Assembly: GCA_029821255.1 (NCBI GenBank)
Contig: JALGTS010000054.1
Coordinates: forward strand, 1-7,505
Direction: 5' to 3'
DNA from: Candidatus Zipacnadia bacterium
GTDB lineage: Bacteria; Armatimonadota; Zipacnadia; Zipacnadales; Zipacnadaceae
DNA: 7,505 bases
A program made the position numbers and the translations under genes. The notes under the pieces were generated by a model, which saw only the letters and a program-made list of their open reading frames with translations, had not been told where the DNA came from and made no database searches. Below are positions 1 to 6,411 of this stretch, piece after piece; the stretch's first letter is position 1, and every line of letters begins with the position of its first letter.

Positions 1-220
1 TATTGTGAGCCAGCGCATACTTGACACCGTGCCACTGAGCAAACTCCTGCTCAAACTGTTCAGTGATGTCGGTGTGTGACATCCTCCTGGCTCGCAGGCA
101 TTCCAGACAGGCAGCCTCGTCCTCTTCAGTAATGATCGGCCAATCAAAGATATCGCCAGGATCGGTCTGAATGGCCTTTGGTCCGCCCAACAAGGCTAGT
201 TTCTCTTTTGTAGCTGACAT
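1..220 (-). CDS. DegT/DnrJ/EryC1/StrS-family PLP-dependent aminotransferase, N-terminal fragment
   Basis: This gene is read leftward and runs off the window edge, so only the first 73 residues are visible. The start is ATG at 218-220. The N-terminus has LALLGGPKAI (residues 8-17), then FDWPIITEEDE (25-35) and a helix leading to QFEQEFAQWHGVKYALAHN (55-73). This order is typical of the sugar or cyclitol aminotransferases of the DegT/DnrJ/EryC1/StrS family. Members transfer an amino group, usually from glutamate or glutamine, to keto-sugar nucleotides or inososes in the cytoplasm. The catalytic lysine and PLP-binding residues lie beyond the edge, so substrate and intactness cannot be judged. 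A good Shine-Dalgarno (GGTGAG at 226-231, with AAGGAG further up at 235-240) supports this start. It lies 106 bp downstream of smc on the same strand with no clear terminator between them. Family assignment is fairly sure; specific function is unknown. Confidence 0.82.
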   Translation of the reverse strand, partial: MSATKEKLALLGGPKAIQTDPGDIFDWPIITEEDEAACLECLRARRMSHTDITEQFEQEFAQWHGVKYALAHN

Positions 221-225
221 TTATT

Positions 226-240
226 CTCACCTTTCTCCTT
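226..240 (-). promoter_or_regulatory. Ribosome binding site of the aminotransferase gene
   Basis: On the minus strand the bases before the ATG at 220 contain AAGGAG (235-240) and AAGGTGAG (226-233). GGTGA matches the 16S anti-Shine-Dalgarno and sits about 5-6 bases from the start codon. This supports the chosen start although the protein is incomplete. Confidence 0.65.
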
Positions 241-326
241 TTCGTGAGTTGCAGGCCGAAACTCTTATCAGCATTACAGAGGTCGGATCAACGGTTCGCT
301 GAGGTGGTTACCAAGACCTTCTCCCC

Positions 327-3300
327 TCAGCCGGTCGGCGCTGATTTTTTGTCAGTACCACTGCCTGCTGTTACCGTTTCCTCAGCCGCAGCCCAGCGCT
401 CGGCTTCGCGCTGCGCTTCACTTAGTTTTACGGATATGAGCTTAGACACCCCGGGCTGCTCCATAGTTACACCGTGCAGCCGATCGGCAACCTCCATGGT
501 TTCGGGATTGTGGGTGATGATGACAAACTGGGAGTCTTTGGCAAAGTCTTGAAGCAGCTCTGCAAATCGCCGGGAGTTGGCAGCATCCAATGCGGCATCA
601 ATCTCGTCGAGAAAACAAAACGGGGAGGGCTTAACCCGAATCATAGCAAAAAGCAGCGCCAATGCTGTCATCGCCTTCTCCCCGCCGGAAAGGGCCATTA
701 AGTTCTGGAAGCGCCGTCCCGGTTGCTGGATTATCACTTCAACCCCGCTGTCTAGGGGATTCTCCGGGTCAGTGAGCTCCAGGCGCGTGCTACCGCCACC
801 AAACAACCACTTGAACAGATCATCAAAAGCCTCCGCCACCTGCTCAAAGCTAGCCAGAAAAGTCTCCTTGGCCGTCCGATCAATCTCCGCTATTACCGAC
901 TCCAGGTCATCACAGGCCTGCCTGAGGTCCTCCAGTTGTGAAGCGAGGTAATTTTCCCGATCCTGTAGCCGCTCACATTCCTCAATGGCGCTGACATTTA
1001 CGTAGCCTAGCTCACGGATCTGCCTCTTCAGTCTCGCAGCCTCACTGCGGGCAGATTTTATGTCAAAGTCCTCCGGCTGTTGCTGCATAGCCTGCTGTGG
1101 AGTAAGCTCGTAAACCTCTTTGAGCTCTCCAACGATATGCTCTATCTCCGCGTCCTCGCGAGCCTGGCGCAGTTCCAGTCGGTGCAGTTCCTCGCTTTGC
1201 TCTTCGCGTAAATCCAGCAGCTTGCGCCGGATAGCTCCCACCTGCGAAGTACTACCCCGTAGCTCCGCAAGGGCCGCCTGGCAGCTTTCAGCCTGCTCAG
1301 CTATCTGCTGAATATGCCGTTCAAGCTCAGCGTCTTTACTTTCGTCAAACTGGAGAGCATCACGCGTCTGCTTCTCGGCTTCGTCCAACTCCACAAGCTC
1401 TCTTTCATAATCGGCGATCTCCTGCTCAACCCGGCGCAGCTCCCGTTGCTGCCGGTCGGCCAGAGCCGCGCTGGAGCGCACTTTCTCTTCCAGTTCGGCT
1501 ACCTTGACGCGAACCACTATCAACTGCTCGCGGCTGTTCTCCAAGCTCTGTTCAGTAGCCTCTACGGAGGGCAGTTCCGCCAATTCGCGCTCGTTCCCCT
1601 GCAGTTGATGGGTCAGCGCCAGCCGTCGGCCTTCGGCTTCGCTGCATCTGTTGTCAGCCTGCTGCCGACGCTCGCGCAGTACCGAAATCTCTTCGGCTAT
1701 CTCCTGGTATGCACTCTGAGCTGCGCGGAAGCGATCGCCTGCATGTCGCAAATCACCTTCAATACCCGCCAATTGCTTATCAATTTCGCCAAGCTGCTTC
1801 TCCAGCGCCTGAACGCGCTCGCCGACTTGCTGGCTCTGGCCTTCTAACCTTTCTTCTACCTCCCACATCGCCGCCAGACAGGAACGCAGTTGCTGCAAGT
1901 GTTCTTCAATAGCAGCAACCTCCCGCCTGCGGTCAAACGAGTGTTGTACATCCCCAGCCAAGCTTCCCGCAGATATCTGCCCGGCCGGACCAACTACCTC
2001 TCCATGCAGGGTCACCATCTTCACCGGGCCGGCCAGCATCGGACGCAAACGAGTCGCTACCTCCAGGTCATCAATAACCAATACGTCGCCAAGTAAATAG
2101 TCCAGCACACGGCTTAATTTGCGAGGATAGCTAAGCAGAGAATCCAAAGTGCCATGCACGCCCCGAACCGTACGCCCTACTCCCACAGTTGTCCGCGCGG
2201 CAAAGCCCGGAATGGGCATATTCGTGGCAATCACCGTAGCCCGACCCAGATTATGCTCTTGCAGATACTTCACACAACGCTGAACATCTTGCTCTGACGA
2301 AACCAGCACCCACTGCAGTTGAGCGCCCAGCCCTGCCTCTACTGCCACCTCCAGCCGGCGCGGCACATCCAGAAAATCGGCGATCAGCCCTTGCACACCA
2401 CTGAGCTTCCCACTGCGGGCAGCCTCCAGCAGTGCCCGCGGGCCCTCGGCATACCCCTCGTGGTCACGCTGCAACTCCTCCAACAGTGCCTGGCGCGACT
2501 CGTCGGCTGCCACTGCTTCTGCCAAGTGATCTCGCTTGCGCCGATGTTCCCGCAGAGTATTAATCAGCGCCGCATGCTGCTGGCGGGTCTCCCTCAGTTG
2601 CCTGCTAAGCTTTTCTCTCTGCTGTTCCAGAGTCTCCTGCTGACGACGCAGCTCTTCAATACTATTCTGCAGCTCGTTGCGCTGGTGTTCAACTCGCTGT
2701 TGTTGACCAGCCAGGAGCTGGATACGCTCGTCCAGTTCACTCTGCAAGCCCTGCAGGGTGAACACCTCATTCTCCACCTCAGCCACCTGGCCAGACAGTT
2801 CGCTGTGCTGTTGCAGCACTTGCTCTTTACGGGCCAGAATCGCACGATGCTCTTCTTCCCGCTCGGCAACGGCTTTCCTCAGAGCAGCCAGCTTGCTCTG
2901 CTGAGCCTTAAGCTGCTCCTGCTGGTCAGCTTGCAATTTCCCCAGCTTGTCTATCTCTGTTCGTAGTTGCTGAAGGCGCTGCTGCGCCTGCCGCCGTTGC
3001 TCTTCAATGTGCTGGCGCTGCTCGTTTATGCTCCGCAACTTCTCAGAGGCCACCGCCCGGGCATTGCGCCGCCTATCCAGCTCATGCTGCGCTTCTCTCC
3101 GCTGGTTGCGCAACTCCTCCAGCCGGGTGGTCAGCTTGTCAACCTGGGCAATATCCTGCTCGTATTGAGCTTCAAGGCTACTTAACTGGTTGCCCGTGGC
3201 CTGCAGATCAGCCTTAACCACAGCAATGTCATTAAGAATTGCCCCCCGCCGCTGCCGCCGTTCGTTGTAGTCAGCAGCCAGCAGGCCCCGCTGCAACTCA

Positions 3301-3968
3301 TGCAGCCGGGCAGAGAGCTTTTTATAGCGACGGGCTACTTTCGCTTGCTGCTCAAGGGGCTCACGCTGGGTACGTAGTTCGTGGATGATGTCACGGATAC
3401 GAATGAGGTTATCTTCGGCATCAGACAGCTTCCGCTCGGCCTGCGAGCGCCGAATGCGGTACTTGCGAACCCCGGCAACTTCCTCAATAAGTTCCCGACG
3501 ATCCTCGGAATGAGCGCTGAGGATCGCTTCTATCTTACCCTGGCCGACCAAAGCATACGAGTCAGTACCCAGCCCACTATCCACCAGCAGATCCCGGACA
3601 TCACTCAACCGGACCCGGTCGCGATTGATCAGATACTCGCTCTTACCAGTGCGAAACAGGCGGCGGCCGATCTCGATCTCGGAGTACTCTGAGTCCAGAG
3701 TACCATCAGAGTTGTCCAGAGTCAGGCCCACTTCCGCCATGCCCAGTGGCCGCCGATCCTCGGAACCCGCAAAGATAACTCCCTCGGCATTCTCTACCCG
3801 TAACGGTATGGTTCCTTGCTCTCCCAATACCCACAAAACGGCGTCAGCAATGTTACTTTTGCCCACACCGTTAGGCCCGACAATAGCAGTTATACCTGGC
3901 CCGAACTCCAGTTCGGTCTTATCCGCAAAAGTCTTAAACCCCCGCATCTGGAGCTTCTCTAAGCGCAC
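327..3968 (-). CDS. smc: Chromosome segregation/condensation ATPase SMC
   Basis: This is a complete 1213-residue SMC protein, close to the usual length of about 1,180-1,200. SMC dimers with ScpA and ScpB form the bacterial condensin that compacts and segregates the nucleoid. The N-terminal ABC head has Walker A GPNGVGKS (residues 31-38) and Q-loop VGQG (141-144). A first long coiled coil (about 165-500, rich in Glu, Gln, Arg and Leu) leads to the hinge (about 503-671, with EGYAEGPRALL at 504-514 and GQISAGS near 663). A second coiled coil returns to the C-terminal head with signature LSGGE (1093-1097), Walker B PFCFLDE (1116-1122), D-loop AALD (1125-1128) and H-loop histidine 1153. All ATPase motifs are present. 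The last 20 or so residues are hydrophilic and look disordered. The start is GTG (3966-3968), backed by AAGAGG seven bases upstream and by the normal SMC N-terminus directly after it. The gene starts 24 bp after the M24 gene ends, so both share a transcript. Neither scpA/scpB nor the frequent neighbours rnc and ftsY are in the window. Walker A has Val where SMC usually has Ser. Confidence 0.97.
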   Translation of the reverse strand: MRLEKLQMRGFKTFADKTELEFGPGITAIVGPNGVGKSNIADAVLWVLGEQGTIPLRVENAEGVIFAGSEDRRPLGMAEVGLTLDNSDGTLDSEYSEIEIGRRLFRTGKSEYLINRDRVRLSDVRDLLVDSGLGTDSYALVGQGKIEAILSAHSEDRRELIEEVAGVRKYRIRRSQAERKLSDAEDNLIRIRDIIHELRTQREPLEQQAKVARRYKKLSARLHELQRGLLAADYNERRQRRGAILNDIAVVKADLQATGNQLSSLEAQYEQDIAQVDKLTTRLEELRNQRREAQHELDRRRNARAVASEKLRSINEQRQHIEEQRRQAQQRLQQLRTEIDKLGKLQADQQEQLKAQQSKLAALRKAVAEREEEHRAILARKEQVLQQHSELSGQVAEVENEVFTLQGLQSELDERIQLLAGQQQRVEHQRNELQNSIEELRRQQETLEQQREKLSRQLRETRQQHAALINTLREHRRKRDHLAEAVAADESRQALLEELQRDHEGYAEGPRALLEAARSGKLSGVQGLIADFLDVPRRLEVAVEAGLGAQLQWVLVSSEQDVQRCVKYLQEHNLGRATVIATNMPIPGFAARTTVGVGRTVRGVHGTLDSLLSYPRKLSRVLDYLLGDVLVIDDLEVATRLRPMLAGPVKMVTLHGEVVGPAGQISAGSLAGDVQHSFDRRREVAAIEEHLQQLRSCLAAMWEVEERLEGQSQQVGERVQALEKQLGEIDKQLAGIEGDLRHAGDRFRAAQSAYQEIAEEISVLRERRQQADNRCSEAEGRRLALTHQLQGNERELAELPSVEATEQSLENSREQLIVVRVKVAELEEKVRSSAALADRQQRELRRVEQEIADYERELVELDEAEKQTRDALQFDESKDAELERHIQQIAEQAESCQAALAELRGSTSQVGAIRRKLLDLREEQSEELHRLELRQAREDAEIEHIVGELKEVYELTPQQAMQQQPEDFDIKSARSEAARLKRQIRELGYVNVSAIEECERLQDRENYLASQLEDLRQACDDLESVIAEIDRTAKETFLASFEQVAEAFDDLFKWLFGGGSTRLELTDPENPLDSGVEVIIQQPGRRFQNLMALSGGEKAMTALALLFAMIRVKPSPFCFLDEIDAALDAANSRRFAELLQDFAKDSQFVIITHNPETMEVADRLHGVTMEQPGVSKLISVKLSEAQREAERWAAAEETVTAGSGTDKKSAPTG

Positions 3969-3975
3969 TTTGCTG

Positions 3976-3981
3976 CCTCTT
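3976..3981 (-). promoter_or_regulatory. Ribosome binding site supporting the smc GTG start
   Basis: AAGAGG on the minus strand lies seven bases before the GTG at 3966-3968. This placement decides for the non-ATG start. The next in-frame Met (residue 8) lies inside the conserved first beta strand of the head domain, so starting there would remove part of it. Confidence 0.65.
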
Positions 3982-3992
3982 CTGCTACAGTT

Positions 3993-5093
3993 TTAGCGAA
4001 CCAGTATGTCAGGCCGAGCCAGCTTGCCGCCTGCATAGTCAACCTCTAACATCGGCCACTGCTCGTCGGTGCTGAGCACTTCAGTCTGGTCCGCTGTTGC
4101 TATGATGGTATCTTCCGATTTTGTGCCAGTTATTGAAGGGTTCCAGGCGAAGGCCTGATTCTCCAGAACCGTCTCGGAACACTCCATTGTTCCTTTGTAA
4201 TCGCGCGGCGCATAGCCGGTCGCCCCACCCTGATGGTGCAGCTTCCACTCATCAGGGTAACCATTAGCCTCGTAGGCGGCGACACCCTTGGCGAAGATAT
4301 CCCTCACCGCTACGCCCGGCCGAGTCTCACCAATGAAAACAGCGTCAATCTGGCAGACCGCCCGGTGCTTGTCGGCCAGCTCATCTGGTAGCCTCCCAAA
4401 ATGAACCAGCCGCGTGGCCGATATGTCCAATCCCCACCTACGCGCCCCCACCACCAACATGGCCTGCTTCTCCAGCCTGTTATCTGTGGGAATAGGATGG
4501 CGATACTTATATATGCGCTCGTCGGCAGCAATCAATAGCACCGAAACAATAACATTCTGGGCAATGAGTTTGGCTGCCAATTTCGCACCGATCTCGTGCT
4601 CGGTCATGCCCGGCTCAATCTCGCGAGCCACCTCGCCCAGAGCCTGGGCAGTTATCCGTCCAAGCTCGCGGTAGCGCTCAATTTCAGGTTCCAGCAGGCT
4701 CCAGCGCAATCGTGCCAGTGGCCCGTCCATAATCTCAGCGTTCTTCGGCCAGCCCCCGTCGCTGGCAATCCGTCCCTCCACGATTTCAGCCAGCATCGCC
4801 TCAGGATTCTCATCATACCAGTTCATAAAGCGAATCTCAAAGGGCAGCCCGCCGATCTCCTCTTCTTCCTGGCGCACAGCCTCAATATTGTTGGTAATGA
4901 CGTGCTGGCTGTCAGCGGTTACCACTATGGGCACGGCTCCTATATCGCTATCAATAACCACATGATTATCAGCACCCGCAGTAAGCCATTGAAAGTTGAC
5001 AGTCCGAGTAAAAACCACCGCGTCCAATCCTCTGGCGCTCATAAAATCTCGCACACGCTGGAGCTTTGTTTCCACCTCTTGCAGGCGTGTCAT
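3993..5093 (-). CDS. M24-family (pita-bread fold) aminopeptidase-like protein with a degenerate metal site
   Basis: The protein has 366 residues, cytoplasmic, without signal peptide or membrane segment. An N-terminal creatinase/prolidase-like domain (about 1-130) precedes a pita-bread domain (about 135-366). It resembles the Xaa-Pro peptidase-like subfamily usually labelled 'M24 family metallopeptidase', recognisable from LIAADERIYKYRHPIPTD (187-204), TRLVHFGRLPDEL (227-239), LHHQGGATGYAPRD (285-298) and WNPSITGTKSEDT (317-329). By eye alignment to classical M24 enzymes, the five metal ligands D, D, H, E, E correspond to V214, S225, G290, N318 and E327, so only the last is kept. Peptidase activity with two metal ions is therefore doubtful. 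Creatinase shows that this fold can work without metal using a histidine, and His286/His287 here are conspicuous. The start is ATG at 5091-5093 with a strong AAGGAG six bases upstream. It is the first gene of the M24-smc transcript and faces a clear promoter at 5174-5203. Family is sure; the reaction is unknown. Confidence 0.88.
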   Translation of the reverse strand: MTRLQEVETKLQRVRDFMSARGLDAVVFTRTVNFQWLTAGADNHVVIDSDIGAVPIVVTADSQHVITNNIEAVRQEEEEIGGLPFEIRFMNWYDENPEAMLAEIVEGRIASDGGWPKNAEIMDGPLARLRWSLLEPEIERYRELGRITAQALGEVAREIEPGMTEHEIGAKLAAKLIAQNVIVSVLLIAADERIYKYRHPIPTDNRLEKQAMLVVGARRWGLDISATRLVHFGRLPDELADKHRAVCQIDAVFIGETRPGVAVRDIFAKGVAAYEANGYPDEWKLHHQGGATGYAPRDYKGTMECSETVLENQAFAWNPSITGTKSEDTIIATADQTEVLSTDEQWPMLEVDYAGGKLARPDILVR

Positions 5094-5099
5094 TGTCGT

Positions 5100-5105
5100 C
5101 TCCTT
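5100..5105 (-). promoter_or_regulatory. Ribosome binding site of the M24 gene
   Basis: AAGGAG on the minus strand, six bases before the ATG at 5093. A near-ideal Shine-Dalgarno that fixes the start of the M24 protein. Confidence 0.75.
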
Positions 5106-5173
5106 ATTGCAAGCAAATCCCTATCAAGCCAGTTTACACTGATGAAGTTACCACGGTATGAAGATCAAGCCAG

Positions 5174-5203
5174 ATTATAACAGTCCCTCCAAGCCATTGT
5201 CAA
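5174..5203 (-). promoter_or_regulatory. Sigma-70/sigma-A type promoter for the M24-smc operon
   Basis: Read on the minus strand, the -35 box is TTGACA (5198-5203) and the -10 box is TATAAT (5174-5179), with 18 bases between. Both hexamers match the vegetative consensus perfectly. Transcription should begin near 5167, giving a leader of roughly 75 bases before the M24 start codon. Such a strong promoter fits housekeeping expression of smc. Confidence 0.8.
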
Positions 5204-5226
5204 ACCCTAAACCAGTCCAACGGCTA

Positions 5227-5240
5227 CGAACACATGTTCG
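5227..5240. promoter_or_regulatory. Putative LexA/DinR (SOS) operator
   Basis: The 14 bases CGAACACATGTTCG form a dyad with 6-base arms (CGAACA/TGTTCG) around a CA centre. They match at every position the published Bacillus subtilis LexA/DinR box CGAACRNRYGTTYG. The site lies between the two divergent promoters, eight bases upstream of the plus-strand -35 box and 23 bases upstream of the minus-strand -35 box. Position favours control of the MreB-like operon, but an effect on M24-smc is possible. A full match by chance in 7.5 kb is well below 1%. LexA itself is not encoded here, so regulation is inferred. Confidence 0.6.
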
Positions 5241-5248
5241 ATGAACTC

Positions 5249-5277
5249 TTGCGTTCTTGTCGGGTGTGTGCTAAAAT
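5249..5277 (+). promoter_or_regulatory. Sigma-70/sigma-A type promoter for the mreB-like-HIT-phoH operon
   Basis: The -35 box is TTGCGT (5249-5254, four of six consensus bases) and the -10 box is TAAAAT (5272-5277, five of six), with an ideal 17-base spacer. Transcription should begin near 5284, giving a leader of about 63 bases. The -35 overlaps a second GAAC/GTTC dyad (5243-5256). Confidence 0.65.
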
Positions 5278-5346
5278 CTTGCAGTACACAGAGGGACTCT
5301 TCCTCCGCAAACGGTCGGATCGGATAAGTCAAGCCGTAGTACTGCT

Positions 5347-6384
5347 ATGCCAATACTGCCCTGGACTGACCAACTTGCTATAGATATAGGTAGCGCTTGG
5401 GTGCATATTGCTGCCAAGGGTCAGGGCGTGGTGCTGCGCGAGCCCAGTTTCGTTGGCTTTGACTCGCAACACAATAAACCCATATTATTTGGCACGGAGG
5501 CACGCCAGCTTTGGGAAAGAGGAGTGGATAATGTAGAGATTGTCCGTCCGATTCGCAGCAGTGTTGTGGCCGACTTTGATGCTGCTGTGGCGATGCTCCG
5601 AGAGTTCATCCGCCGGGCTTTGGGCCGCCGCCCCCTCTTTGCTCCTATGGTGGTAATTGCCATACCGGCCGATGCCACCCAGGTGGAGAGGCGGGCACTG
5701 CATGACTCGCTCCATGCTGCCGGAGCCGGCCACATTCTCGACGTGCAGTGTTCTTTGGCGGCGGGCTTAGGTGCAGACTTGCCACTGCAGTCGGACGACA
5801 GCTATCTGATCGTGGACATCGGCGCGGGGTCCACCGACGTAGGCATCTTCCACAACGGCCTGGTCACCACCACCCGTTCGTTCCACTTCGGGGGTAATGA
5901 CCTGAACAGGGCAATAGTTCGCGCCATAAGACGCCAGCGGGGTATCCGCCTCAGTGACAGCGCCGCCGAACACCTCAAGTGCGAGGTCGGCTCAGTGCGG
6001 AGAGCCTTGGCCAACGGTCCCATTCACGTGGATGATGTGGTTATTGTCAATAATGACCAGCACTTACCATCTTATGAAATGGAAGCTGAACAAATCCCTC
6101 AAATACTGGCTGATGCCTTTGAACCACTGCTTGAGGAGCTGCAATGGCTTGTCGAAGAACTGCCCCGCGTCCAGAAACAGCAGATGGTCGGCGGTGGAAT
6201 TATACTTAGTGGGGGTACAGCACTCCTGGAAGGCTTAGACGAACTTATCGCCTCCTACCTGCACTTGCCCTGCCAGGTAGCCCGTGATCCGAACTCTTGC
6301 ACTATACTGGGGCTGCAGACCGTCCTCACCGATATTGAGGCGCTTTCACTAGGCGGCCAGCGCTTTGGGGCAGTCCGGGTATAA
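5347..6384 (+). CDS. mreB: MreB-like actin-fold ATPase (rod-shape family)
   Basis: The protein has 345 residues, the usual MreB length (about 335-350). MreB forms membrane-associated filaments that guide lateral cell-wall synthesis in rod cells. Motifs appear in order: phosphate-1 loop AIDIGSAWV (11-19), VVLREPSFVGFD (28-39), VRPIRSSVVADFDAA (66-80), phosphate-2 loop LIVDIGAGSTDVGIF (154-168), FHFGGNDLNRAI (179-190), EHLKCEVGS (208-216) and adenosine motif GGIILSGGTALLEGLDELI (283-301). The family fits MreB better than FtsA or PilM. Two deviations stand out. The catalytic glutamate of the connecting segment (EPxAAAIG in MreB) aligns with Cys135-Ser136 in QCSLAAGLG. The phosphate-1 loop reads DIGSAWV rather than DLGTANT. 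It may thus bind ATP but hydrolyse it poorly, or be a specialised paralogue. No mreC or mreD follows. The ATG at 5347-5349 places the first beta strand normally, but no Shine-Dalgarno is visible. A LexA-type box lies upstream. The symbol refers to the family. Confidence 0.85.
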   Translation: MPILPWTDQLAIDIGSAWVHIAAKGQGVVLREPSFVGFDSQHNKPILFGTEARQLWERGVDNVEIVRPIRSSVVADFDAAVAMLREFIRRALGRRPLFAPMVVIAIPADATQVERRALHDSLHAAGAGHILDVQCSLAAGLGADLPLQSDDSYLIVDIGAGSTDVGIFHNGLVTTTRSFHFGGNDLNRAIVRAIRRQRGIRLSDSAAEHLKCEVGSVRRALANGPIHVDDVVIVNNDQHLPSYEMEAEQIPQILADAFEPLLEELQWLVEELPRVQKQQMVGGGIILSGGTALLEGLDELIASYLHLPCQVARDPNSCTILGLQTVLTDIEALSLGGQRFGAVRV

Positions 6385-6397
6385 GTAACAACCGCAC

Positions 6398-6403
6398 AGG
6401 GAG
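6398..6403 (+). promoter_or_regulatory. Ribosome binding site of the HIT gene
   Basis: AGGGAG lies eight bases before the ATG at 6412 and inside the 27-bp gap after the mreB-like stop codon. It supports the HIT start and internal translation initiation within one operon. Confidence 0.65.
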
Positions 6404-6411
6404 TACCGCTT

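Noticed and set aside
264..291. Possible minus-strand promoter for the aminotransferase gene (TTGATC at 286-291, GATAAG at 264-269, 16-base spacer)
   Set aside because: Each hexamer matches only four of six consensus bases; matches of this quality are common by chance, so it is not listed as a feature.
221..326. Search for a terminator between smc and the aminotransferase gene
   Set aside because: Only a 4-bp dyad (TGGT/ACCA around 305-313) is present, without a T-tract, so no terminator is claimed.
1314..1847. 177-codon open frame on the plus strand opposite smc
   Set aside because: Antisense shadow of the smc coiled-coil region. It has no recognisable domain and its composition follows the codons of the real gene.
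2594..2869. 91-codon minus-strand frame inside smc
   Set aside because: Same-strand alternative frame within an intact conserved gene, without its own promoter or domain.
2319..2966. 215-codon open frame on the plus strand, rich in Leu and Gln
   Set aside because: Antisense shadow of Gln-, Glu- and Leu-rich coiled-coil codons of smc; smc is clearly the real gene here.
4596..5180. 194-codon plus-strand frame opposite the M24 gene and the minus promoter
   Set aside because: Antisense to a well-conserved protein and running across a consensus promoter; no family resemblance.
5290..5305. Small hairpin options in the mreB-like leader (GAGG/CCTC or AGAG/CTCT)
   Set aside because: Stems of four base pairs are too short to separate from chance.
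5954..6238. 94-codon plus-strand frame inside the mreB-like gene
   Set aside because: Out-of-frame overlap with conserved MreB motifs; no independent evidence for translation.
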